Source: Caenorhabditis elegans (Eukaryota; Nematoda; Chromadorea; Rhabditida; Rhabditidae). Taken from it: a stretch of DNA of 64,000 bases. Position numbers and translations under genes: made by a program. Each line of letters begins with the position of its first letter. Position 1 is the first letter of the stretch. The stretch lies in the NCBI RefSeq assembly GCF_000002985.6, contig NC_003283.11, forward strand, positions 6,944,001 to 7,008,000. Reading direction: 5' to 3'. Shown here one piece after another: positions 1 to 9,927 of this stretch. The notes beneath the pieces are model-generated. The model was not told the DNA's origin. It saw only the letters and a program-made list of their open reading frames with translations, and searched no databases.

Positions 1-25
1 AAAATTAATAGATTTTCCAAACTTT

Positions 26-590
26 TTTTATTTAATTTTAATTTTAATTTTAATTTTAATTTTAATTTTAATTTTAATTTTAATTTTAATTTTAATTTTA
101 ATTTTAATTTTAATTTTAATTTTAATTTTAATTTTAATTTTAATTTTAATTTTAATTTTAATTTTAATTTTAATTTTAATTTTAATTTTAATTTTAATTT
201 TAATTTTAATTTTAATTTTAATTTTAATTTTAATTTTAATTTTAATTTTAATTTTAATTTTAATTTTAATTTTAATTTTAATTTTAATTTTAATTTTAAT
301 TTTAATTTTAATTTTAATTTTAATTTTAATTTTAATTTTAATTTTAATTTTAATTTTAATTTTAATTTTAATTTTAATTTTAATTTTAATTTTAATTTTA
401 ATTTTAATTTTAATTTTATTTTTGTTTTTATTTTTATTATTTTTTTTATTTTTTTTAATTTTATTTTTGTTTTTGTTTTTATTTTTTTTATTTTTTTTAA
501 TTTTATTTTTGTTTTTATTTTTATTATTTTTTTTAATTTTATTTTTGTTTTTATTTTTATTATTTTTTTTAATTTATTTTTTTAAATTTA
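26..590. repeat. (TTTTAA)n microsatellite with degenerate T-rich tail
   Basis: From about 26 to 418 the hexamer TTTTAA is repeated roughly 65 times almost without error. From about 420 to 590 it breaks down into longer T-rich units of the type TTTTATTATTTTTTTTAA and TTTTTGTTTTTA, themselves repeated three to four times. It is not the nematode telomere repeat (TTAGGC). No gene is visible in it. Confidence 0.97.
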
Positions 591-2115
591 TTTTTGAGTA
601 AAATATAGTGGGAAGCCACAAATTTCTGGCTTCAAACTAACTTTTTCAAAAATTCCCGTAGCATTTAGAATAAGCCAAAACAGACAATGCAAAAGCAGTC
701 GGTAAAGTTTGAGATGGAAGAATTGCAGAGACATTAAATAATCTGACCAGGGAATGCTGTGAAGTACTGTGTAAGGTATAAAAACAAACAAAACTGAGAT
801 TACTGCATACAAGAGTCTATCTTCAGAACCTGCCAAAGAATTACACAGATTTAAAACACTTTTTCTACAAATTTATATTGTTGTTTTGCAGTGAATACAA
901 CTATAGTTAAAACAAAGACGCTATACAGGGTGGATAATTATGGTGACACGCGCCGCGCTCATTCGCGGCTTGGTCTTGGCCAACTTAATGGTTTAAATTC
1001 TACAGTTTTGTATTGAAAAGATAGAGAAACTAAGTTGTTTTTATTTAACATAAGAAACTTCTTTACTGGTCAAAAAAAAAGAACACTTTCTTACACGTAA
1101 GGCGTTTTGAAAATGATATTAATACCAACTCAAGCTTTTCGAAAGTAAGACGTCTCATTAATAGCCGCTTCAAAACTGAAGAACAAGTTCCAGCTATTCT
1201 CGTTGACAATAAACCGATTGATAAAAGCGATCCGATAAAAGCGAAATATTTGCTAAAATCAATAAAGCTTGATAAAAGCGATCCGATAAAAGCGAAATAT
1301 TTGCTAAAATCTTTGCCTCTTAATTCTCGCCAGAGGCCAACCTGTCCCCCAACTCTCCCCCTCATAGTCAACCCAATTCACCCCCCACGCCCAACAAATA
1401 ACGCAATAACTGTCTACAAGCAGATTCCTTCCTACCTTATATTCAAAGAGTTTTGCACAGTCTGATGGAGTGCACATGAATGTCACCGCTCCTAAAAATT
1501 AATATAGATTTTCAGGCTTGTGCTCAAGCTAATTCACAGGAGCTCTCGCTCCGAAACTGCTTTTTAGGCACTAAATTAATGGAATTTTGATTATTTCTAA
1601 AATGGCGGGGGTATAATACACAAGTTCCATTCTTTCTCTTGTTTTTCTTTGCGTTCAAACTGTAGAAACAATTTATTCATAATGTAAATGGAGAATCACT
1701 GTTATCAAATTTAAAGCCACATCACGATTGCCCATATCGCAGTGGAAAGAAGAAGTGGTACACCATTTGAAGTCTGTGTTGTTAGTTCTGAAACGTTAAT
1801 GTTTGGTTTATACAGATATAGCTTTGTTCACCTTGTACTTTTGTTGTTTGCACAAAAACTACCGGAGTCACATCGGGAGTTGGATCATCCGTTGATTCAG
1901 TGGAAGATTCTAAGAGAAAAATATATCAGCTTTAAATTGTGTAATGAAAAAACGGTACTTGTGTATTACATGCCCTTTTTCAAATTAAATTAAATTGTCA
2001 TTAATTTCTCCAATTAAAATAAACGTGGTATACATTTTTCCTCTTTAGGCTTAGAAAATGTTATTTCCTAAGCCTAAAAATACAAATTGTGGTTCACGTT
2101 TTTATTTTTCATGGC
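591..2115. other. Gene-poor stretch with fragments and a 51-bp tandem duplication
   Basis: No convincing gene. Between 1218 and about 1311 a 51-bp unit containing GATAAAAGCGATCC is present twice in tandem. A short GC-rich palindrome-like patch lies near 945-980. Around 1605-1630 (minus) and 1953-1975 (plus) there are short copies of the 3' end of the gene at 2116-3517, suggesting degraded duplicates. Reading frames here are short, lack good splice context and match no family I recognise. Confidence 0.6.
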
Positions 2116-3517
2116 TTAAAAAATTATTATTAAAATGAGGGCATGTAATACACAAGTACCGAAAAACGAACCAAATGTGGTGGGATGTTCAGTAATATAA
2201 TTTGGTGTTGACGATCTTGAATGTTCAGAAACTGTGGCGAAATTTGTGGTTTTGTCCGGAAAAACAGGATCTGTTGTTGCCTCAGTACCCATTGTTGGTT
2301 CGGATCTTTCTGAAAATAAGTAGAGCATTCAATTTGGTTACTATTGAAAGCAATTTGCAAACACCATGGTAATCAACTAAATCTCATTTTCAAAATTAAA
2401 TCTCACCAAATGTGGTAGGAACTTTAGTTATATAAATTGGTGTTGATGATGCTGTATTTTCTGCAACTGTGCTAAAATTTGTAGATGGTGTCTCAGTTTT
2501 GTCCGAAATAACTGGATCTGTTGTTCTATCCCTTCCAGTTGTTGGTTCGGTATTTTCTAAAATTAAATAATAGAAAAATCGAATTGGTTTTAAAAAGGAA
2601 AACGGAAAACATTGCAACTATTAAAATTGTGTAATTTTCAGTCCCAATTATTCACATAACTCACCAATTGTTGTAGAATGTTCGGTAGGCTTGTGCTCAG
2701 TAGGAGTCAGTGTTTTATTCTCCACAACAAGAGTTGTTGGGCAGTCGTCGGTTGGCGCCTTTGAAGGTTCTGGAAAATCTTTTTTCGATCCCAAAGCAAA
2801 CGATTGAAACACTATTCAATAACTCTCATATACTAGGTTTCAGGATTCACGATAACATATTTTCATTTAGAAAACTAGTGTAATAGATTATACCGAGTGT
2901 TGCGGGTTTCTCTGTGTAGTGAATTTCAGGTGTTGTTTCAGCATGCGTTGAAGTAGTTTGAGTTTCATTTATTGAAGTAGTTGAATCCGAAGGTGCTGAA
3001 AAGAAAACAAATTAGTTAGTTTTGCAGCATATGAAATTAGTTTTTGAAACGTAATAATCACACAGTATATCAAAATTTACAAAAAACTGTTCCCCGTATT
3101 CCTACCGAACGGCTCTGCTGTACTACTATTTTCCGAAGTAGTGAATGGCTCAGAAGATGACACTTGAGGTGTAGTAGTATCTATTTCTGTAAAATCTAAA
3201 TATTCAAATAGGTTTATTATTAACGGTTTACCAGCTGGAGAAGTAGCACACGGCGTCGTTGGGATATTTTGTTTCGGTGTGGAATGTTTTCTTTCAATAA
3301 ACGGTGTGACATGTGAATCATCACTCAAATCTGCTTCAAGGATTTCACATGGAACTTGTGTAATGACTGAAAAGAAAGCATCTCTCACTGATATTTAATT
3401 CAGTTTTTTGAACGATATTAACTTACAGTGATTTTCTGTGACCGGTTCAATTGTTATAGGCGCGGGAGCAGAAAAAACTGCAGCAAAAACACAAAAAATA
3501 ACCAAAAGTCTACTCAT
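2116..3517 (-). CDS. Secreted Thr/Ser-rich mucin-like protein, probable GPI-anchored
   Basis: Seven short exons join in frame to about 290 residues. Exon 1 starts at 3517 and encodes a signal peptide (MSRLLVIFCVFAAVFSA), ending at 3427 before GTAAGT. The rest is low-complexity Thr/Ser/Pro/Glu sequence with a few cysteines, as expected for an O-glycosylated surface protein. The last two exons (about 2565-2408 and 2309-2116) are tandem duplicates: both read E-x-x-EPT, TTDPV, TNF, STP-x-YIT and PTTF. The protein ends in a hydrophobic stretch (VLHALILIIIF) with no charged tail, which suggests a GPI-anchor signal or a membrane stub. Function unknown. It begins a run of four genes of this general type. 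Splice sites fit the consensus throughout; the family name is uncertain. Confidence 0.8.
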
Positions 3518-4542
3518 GATATCGCAATGAATATTACCAAAACAGTTGTATGAATGAGGCAACTCAAGCTTTTTGTATGAAAAAGAGAGCGGAAGTTCTT
3601 ATCAAAAGGCGTATTCATGTCTCAACTCGGCAGTACACGGACAAGCAGTTTTCAAAACAAACAAAAATAACTTTTTTTATTTAAAAATACTATACTGTTG
3701 TGTGATTTACTGTTTCATCATTACATTAGTGGAGTGTATTAGTGACTGTCCTCCTAAGAAGTCTCTATTAGTGTAGAATCCTTTTTTGCTGCGAGACCTA
3801 CCGCTGTTTTTCTGCTAATTTCTGAGAAAATGTTCAGATTAATATGAAACAAGTAAATCAACATGTGGAACTCTAAACTGCTCGACGAAATTTCACAGTC
3901 TAACATTCAAAATACAACCGATTAAACATGCACAACAATATAATAAACATGAAGCAGCTGAAGCAAAAATGTTATCAACCAAGATCTTGTGAAGCCAGGA
4001 AAAGAAGCTATGCTGAGACTAAAAATAGTTTTTAAAATAAAACGAAATTAGTTCAAATAATATTCAAAAAGATGTTCAAGAACATCGTAGGTTCCTATTC
4101 CAATCCTATAACAATTTAATGAGGAAATTTGAAGAAATATCTAAGTTCTCAGCAATTTTACTCTGGAGTACTTAGCAGGTTTTTGTACATTTTCGTGTTT
4201 TTGATGCGTAAATATTCAGAAATTTACTGAACACTTACAAATCATGTTTCCCAATTGTTTAGTAAATCCTCATCAAATGCTATTAATTCTTTAAATTTTA
4301 TCATTTCAATCTGAATAAATATAATCACATGAATTCTCGGTGTTTGAGAAATTCCAAACATGCATATCCTGTTTTCCACCCATTTGACTCACTGTGTTTT
4401 TCGTACCAAAATTCCGCCCATTATACACTTATCAAAACAACTCTGATACGAGAAATACCGGAAGATTCGATTATTTGAAACCGTATAAAAACAACTAGTT
4501 GGATGAAATTATTCAGTCTGCTCTTAACTCCAATTGTAAAGC
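3518..4542. other. Intergenic, including outer part of the left arm of the inverted duplication
   Basis: No gene seen. It serves as divergent upstream region for the genes at 2116-3517 (-) and 4543-4831 (+). From about 4000 the sequence is matched in reverse complement at 5855-6380. A TGATAAG GATA-type site (reverse strand) lies near 4428-4434, about 110 bp before the 4543 start. Confidence 0.7.
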
Positions 4543-4831
4543 ATGTCCTCTAAAATTTTTATTGCTGTCCTCTGCCTTGCAATCGTTTTCTACATGGTCA
4601 CAGCTGTTCCTGTAGAGTTGGTCGAAGCTTCGGCTTCATCTACCGCATCATCGGTCACTAAGAGTTCAAACTCATCTGATCCTACACCTGCTAGATCTAC
4701 AGGTAAATGATTTTAAGAAGTTCATTTTCAAAAAAAAACGATTTACTGTTACAGAAACTACAACAAAGTCTGGAAATGGAGTTAGCATGATTTTCACTCT
4801 TATCCCAATTGCTATTTCCTTGCTCAAGTAA
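4543..4831 (+). CDS. Small secreted Ser-rich protein, probable GPI-anchored (left arm copy)
   Basis: Two exons, 4543-4702 and 4755-4831, give 78 residues. An N-terminal signal peptide (MSSKIFIAVLCLAIVFYMVT, followed by AVP) leads into a Ser/Thr-rich middle with SSTASS and SSDPTPA, and the protein ends in a hydrophobic segment (MIFTLIPIAISLLK) after SGNGVS. That layout fits a short GPI-anchored surface protein, but this is an inference; no known domain is seen. The second exon is 77 nt with a phase-1 junction, exactly as in the paralogs at 5569-5854 and 6885-7389, which ties the three genes together. Too short for many gene finders. Confidence 0.85.
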
Positions 4832-5568
4832 TTATCAAACTTATGATCAATTTTTGTTTTAATAAATAATTTCTAAATATTCAAGTTTTACAATATACAG
4901 CCGTAAAACCAAAACCGGGAATAAACACAATTGACACACACACAAAAAAAGTTCCGGGTCAAAAAGAGTAACTTTTTTCGCTGTTCATCGAATGTTCTGA
5001 AATTCACGCAATTTATGTTATCGACCATGATCTTTCATTTCACGGCAATTTCAAAAACTTTGAATATTCCCATGTACCCAAACACGAAGCCCAGACGCTG
5101 CGACATTGAGAAGTTGACAAAACATTTGATTTTAGCTGAAATTGTGCTATTTTTTCAAAACTTTAAACCTCCATAACTTTTTTTTGAGAAATTTTCAAAA
5201 CGTCTCATTTTTTAGGGTCATTTTGGGACTAAAAAGCAAAGTCTCAGATGTCGGTAATCTACTTTCAAAGATTTTTGGACAATCGACAAAAAATAATTTT
5301 CAACAGATTTTTACCAAAACTTCTCACACTGTATTCTTAACTAAGCAAAATTCGCACAAACTTCAAATGAAAACCTAAAAGAAGCGAGATAGGACAGAAT
5401 CCCCAAAAGGTGACTCCGAGTTAGGGTACTTGAGGTGCTCAAACGTTTTTGAAACTATTTAAAAAAACGGTACTTATTTACCCCCACAGTTTTCGTGAAT
5501 GTTGTGAAATAAGAACTCGAATATTTATAAATTATTTATTGAAACAAAATTGATCAAAATTATGATAA
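4832..5568. other. Spacer between the arms of the inverted duplication
   Basis: Unique AT-rich sequence between two convergent gene copies. It has short reading frames (for example 4931-5176 and 5142-5378 on plus) that lack signal peptide, splice context and family similarity; I regard them as noise. It may hold the polyadenylation signals of both genes. Confidence 0.6.
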
Positions 5569-5854
5569 TTACTTGAGTAACCAAATAGCAACTGGGATAA
5601 GAGTGAAGATCATGCTAACTCCATTTCCAGACTTTGTTGTAGTTTCTGTAATAGTAAATTTGACTTTTAAACATTCTTTTCAAAAATCACTTACCTGTAG
5701 ATCCAGCAGGTGTAGGATCAGAAGAGTTTGAATTCTTAGTGACCGATGATGTAGTAGATGAAGCCGAAGCTTCTACCAACTCTACAGGAACAGCTGTGAC
5801 CATGTAGAAAACGATTGCAAGGCAGAGGACAGCAATAAAAGTTTTGGAGGGCAT
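5569..5854 (-). CDS. Small secreted Ser-rich protein, probable GPI-anchored (right arm copy)
   Basis: Mirror copy of the gene at 4543-4831, convergent with it. Exon 1 is 5854-5695 (160 nt) and exon 2 is 5645-5569 (77 nt), encoding 78 residues. The protein differs from its twin at only a few positions (it starts MPSKTFIAVLC, has TTSS for TASS, NSNSS for SSNSS, PAGS for PARS, and ends near AIWLLK). Both reading frames are intact, so both copies may be active. The upstream region keeps two TGATAAG GATA-type sites (about 5944-5967), whereas the twin has lost one of them. The function is unknown; a cell-surface or secreted role is inferred from the signal peptide and the hydrophobic tail. Confidence 0.85.
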
Positions 5855-6884
5855 TATTTACAACTGGAGTGGAGAGCAGACTGAATAATTTCATATAATA
5901 AGCTTTTTTATATGGGTTCAAATAATCGAACCTTCCGGTATTGCTCTTATCAGAGTTGTTTTGATAAGTGTATAATGGGCGGAATTTTGGTAAGAGAAAC
6001 ACAGTGAGTCAACTGGGTGGAAAACAGGATATGAATTTTTGGAATTTCTTAATCAAATGTTCATTTAGATTGAAATGATAAAATTTAAAGAATTAATAGC
6101 ATTTGATGTGGATTTTCTGAACAATTGGGCAACATGATAGTGTTCAGTAAATTTCTGGATATTTCGGTATTGAAAACACGAAAATGTACAACAACCTGCT
6201 ACACACTTTATGTAGAATAAAGTTGCTGAGAAGTTTCAAATTTCCACATTAAATTGTTATAACATGAAAATACATAAAAACCGTAGAATATGTGGATGTA
6301 TTGGAATTTTATTTTTATTTTATTGGAACTAGTTTTGCTGTATTTTAAAAACTATTTTCAGTCTCGGCATAGCGTCTTTTCCAAGCTTTGCCCAATTTTT
6401 GCCAACTTCTGACAATGTAAATGTTTTTTGTGCAAGAAGCTTGGGTCAAATGCCAAAATATTCTTGGTCCATTTTGTTAATAGGTTAAGTTGCAATTATT
6501 TTCTGGTTAGATGTTTTATAAAATGTATTTTTCAGATTTAATTTACTAAGATTATCCCAGTGTTGAAATGTTTAACTGTTGCAAGACAACCAGAATATGT
6601 TATCAGCTGTACTGGAACTGTCGTCGCACGGAAATTCTCTTAGGAAGGGTCTATCAATATTTTATCAGTCCGATAATGTTTTTGTTTGACATCATTTTGT
6701 TGTTTTATTACGTGCAGAATATTATTAGGAATGCTACAACAAGCAATACATGTATTTTAATTCCGATTCTGCTTATCAACTCTGCTTAACAGAATGTATT
6801 TCGAAAGATGCAAATACACATTTATTGAAAGATATGTGTATAAAAGAATATTTAAAAAATTTAAATCAACCAGTACATAAAAAA
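5855..6884. other. Intergenic, right arm flank and unresolved small frame
   Basis: The first 525 bp or so are the outer part of the right duplication arm. A 73-codon frame at 6568-6789 (+), Cys-rich at the start and hydrophobic later, follows a TTTTTCAG site at about 6530-6537, but nothing else supports it as a gene. Confidence 0.5.
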
Positions 6885-7389
6885 TTAGATGAGTAGAGTA
6901 GCAGCAATTGGTACCATCGAGAAAAACACACTGACTCCATAGGCTGATGCTGTAGTCGTAGCTGGAAATTGAATGATGAATTTAATTAAATTGAACTATG
7001 CTTGCTAAAAGAGTTTTATGAAGGACGAAAAAGTGGTGTTCGCTCACCAATAGTTGATGTTACTGCTGACACTGGCGTAGTGTCAGAAGAACTGTTTTGC
7101 GCGGGAATCACTGTTGTTGCATTTGTTTGTGGAAAAGCAGTTACCGAAGTCGATGATCCTGTAATTTATAGTTCTATCATATTGTTACTGATTATAATTG
7201 CTCTAACTCACCAACGGTTGCATTCAATGTTGGAGTAGTTAAAGAAGCAGGATCTACTGGAGATCCTGTGGAAGGAGCCGCAGTAGGAACGGTGATGACT
7301 GTGCTAGGGCTAGGTGTTTCGTCTGCCGCAATAACCGCATAAATACTAATAAAAATTGTGAAAATTGTGGCAAACAATTTGAAGCTCAT
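6885..7389 (-). CDS. Small secreted Thr/Pro-rich protein, probable GPI-anchored (third paralog)
   Basis: Three exons, 7389-7212, 7158-7048 and 6961-6885, join in frame to 121 residues. The start gives a signal peptide (MSFKLFATIFTIFISIYAVI then AADETPSPS). The middle is Thr/Pro/Ser-rich. The last exon is 77 nt at phase 1 and ends AYGVSVFFSMVPIAATLLI, clearly comparable to the NGVSMIFTLIPIAISLLK tail of the inverted pair, so this is a diverged family member with one extra exon. GPI anchoring is inferred from the small residues before the hydrophobic tail. It lies just outside the right duplication arm and points the same way as the 5569-5854 gene. Confidence 0.85.
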
Positions 7390-8275
7390 TTTGAGAAGTT
7401 GACTTGGAGAAGTGAACTATCAAATTGAAATCAGCAAGACTTAAGTACCAAAAAGCAATCGGATGTGTTTCTTATCTCTGTCATTTTGAAATGAAGGCGG
7501 TGACTTTTGAGTCACTTGCAACACTTGCAGAAAATAAGGAAACTCAATATCAAATTCTTGAAGCAGGAATATTTTGTAATGGAGTAATAGAAGAAGGCGC
7601 AACTGTTCCTTTTATGAATAAGTTCTTGATGGATTGACGGATCTGAAAAATGAATTGAAAATAATAAAAAAGAAGGAGTGTTCGAGAATATGACGATAAT
7701 GATGAGACCACCCCAAGAATGAGGGTGTGAAGCTCTAGTAGACCGTGAGAAAGGCTTCGTTATTTTAAAGAATATAGACGTAAGGTGTTCTTATTTATAA
7801 AAACATGATTTATTGGAAATATGCTTTTGACCACTTTTTAGACAGAAAAGGTTGGCGGCTGTCGGCTATGGTTTTGAATTGAAATAACGAGTTTATTGAA
7901 GTTTTATATTCAAGCCTTCTTCATCTGTATCACTTTCAATTGACATTTTGCATTCCCTTTTCAGTCTTGCACCATACATCCACAATTTGGAAACTCTTTT
8001 GTTAATGAAATTTACAATTTATGCTCTCCTTTACAACTTTGAAATGAAACCCAAAAAACTAATATTTTGTTAGTTAGGAATATTTTCAAATTGCCAAAAA
8101 CGATGTTAGCTTTTAAGACTAAAAAATTAATGCAGTATGCTTGTGGAATTTTGAGAATGTGCCGACAGTGTCATCCTCTATTTCGTAATACTCTCTGAAA
8201 AGTATTTACGATGCTATTAGGGCGAAACCACTTTAATGTGACCATTTTTGTTGTGCGAACTTATAATACCGCTAT
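7390..8275. other. Intergenic region
   Basis: Nothing firmly coding. The frame at 7425-7637 (+) lies opposite the promoter of the 6885-7389 gene and has no family similarity or splice support. The 3' end of the chemoreceptor gene on the minus strand begins near 8276. Confidence 0.5.
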
Positions 8276-9927
8276 CAGTTCTGTTGTTAACACCTTGCAT
8301 ACTTCCTCAGGGCGAGGCGGACGTTTTCATATTTGATTACTCACCCGTTTGCTGAAAATAATCAAAACATAGGGAGTTGACAAAGAGAGCAAGTCGTTTG
8401 CAAATGGGCTTAATAGTTGGGCAATTCGGCTGCTCAATAATAGTTTCGATGGGTCAATGTCCGCTGATATTTTGTTTAGCATCTGAAGTTTTCGTTTTGA
8501 GTTTAAGAAAGTGATAATATTTCAATGACTGTAAACCTATTCTAAAGTGTAACATGAAAATACTCCGTAAATTGATCTTCAAAAAACTTTGTTAAGTTTG
8601 GCTTTTATCATCACTTACAGCAATAGAAAATACTCCGCAGTTGATCACAAATGTTACAAAGGATACCAGAAAAAGACGATAATCGCTTTGTTGACGAGCC
8701 GCTTTGCTATATTTTGATATTTTGAACCAGCAAATTATATTGGCAATTATGCTGAGAAGCACCGTAACTACCATCCAAACAAGTATGAATGAATATAAAA
8801 ACGGAAGATCTGCTTGAGTTCTTGCCACATATGTGTCTGATAATGGATTGTATTCTAAGTAAGCTTGATGAACAAGTAATGGATATGTAAACAAAATGGG
8901 TGTAATAAAAATTAAAGCTATCAGAATATATGTCCCATAGTGCCATATCTAAACAAATTTAACTTTCCAGAAATTGAAGACCCAAATGTTCTAATGACTC
9001 ACTTGAAAATATCTCTTTGGCATAAAAATTAAAGTGAAACGATTAATAGACGTCAGAAATAAATTTGAATAACTCATAAATCCCAAGTGATATTGACAGA
9101 ATATAAAAAATTTGAATGGGAACATTGAACCAGAATCTTTTGATAAAGAATCAAACCAGCCCGAGAGATAACAGTCCTTGCATGTGCTTGCAGGCAGTCT
9201 TGATGTGATATAAAAGTTCCAATACATCCACATATTCTACAAAGTACGTAATTCTAATTCTTCTAGCAGGACGGAGACAATTTCTATAATGCACCTTCGA
9301 GGCGACCTACATTTGTTTCATGCCTGCATATAATACCTTGGAATTTTAAGTAAATTCTAAAAAATTAAAATAAAACTAGATCTACAATTTTCATTTCTTT
9401 CAGTACTCAAAATATTTTCAGACTGGTTTTTAATGTTTTAAGAAAACATTTTTCATTTCAATCACGTTTTTAAATTATTACGAAATTTCCTGTCACGGCT
9501 AGACTGTGAAAAAAAAATCAACAATAATTATTATCTTGTTAATCAAATTAGCGCTTGAAAATTGAAAATTTGGCATTTTCAGTCAACGTTCTTTTGTAGA
9601 GCGAACACTCAAACATTTTATAACTGAGTTGAAACTAATATAACTAGTTTTCAAGTAAATCGAATTACTTAGAACTTGGAAAAGTGTAACTATGACTAAC
9701 ACAGTAAGAACAAATGCGCAGAGGTAATATAAAATAAAAAAAACCACACTTACGAAGAAAAACTGGCAAATATAAAGCTTCAGGAAGTAGTTATCGAAAT
9801 GTTTCCAGTTTTTTGTTAGAAATACAACAGTCAAAGAATAGATAATAGTTGAAATAGTTCCATATATAAATTGAGTGATGAGAAGGCTTGACAGCATCTG
9901 AAAATCATCATCCAATTCGAAGTACAT
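8276..9927 (-). CDS. Seven-transmembrane chemoreceptor, Srg/Srv-like
   Basis: Five exons by eye: 9927-9754, 9236-9003, 8948-8619, 8482-8345 and a short last exon ending near 8276; the first four are all whole-codon lengths. The protein is about 300 residues with seven hydrophobic segments. Family-like features include an early aromatic YGT, NFYITSRLP after TM2, a Cys-rich first extracellular loop, SNLFLTSINRFTLIFMPKRY at the end of TM3, and SPFANDLLSLSTPYVLIIFS for TM7. This pattern fits nematode chemosensory GPCRs of the Srg superfamily; I cannot decide between srg and srv. It would sit in the ciliary membrane of a sensory neuron. The last splice site is the weakest part: reading through it gives a stop after a few residues. 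Confidence 0.78.

Larger units (their letters stand above)
4000..6380. repeat. Large inverted duplication (two arms with a gene in each)
   Basis: The left arm (about 4000-4835) and right arm (about 5565-6380) are reverse complements over roughly 700-800 bp with a unique spacer of about 730 bp. The match covers upstream DNA, both exons and the intron of the small secreted-protein gene. Exons are identical in length between arms (160 and 77 nt) while the introns differ (52 versus 49 nt). Outside the coding part the arms have scattered substitutions and indels, so the event is not recent. Confidence 0.9.

Noticed and set aside
26-420. Telomere-like repeat
   Set aside because: The unit is TTTTAA, not the nematode telomere TTAGGC, and unique sequence lies on at least one side.
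588-836. Hydrophobic minus-strand frame of 82 codons
   Set aside because: It has no ATG at its start, no clear splice partners and no recognisable receptor motif; at most a relic.
6568-6789. Cys-rich then hydrophobic plus-strand frame
   Set aside because: A TTTTTCAG lies upstream, but there is no signal peptide, domain or paralog to support it.
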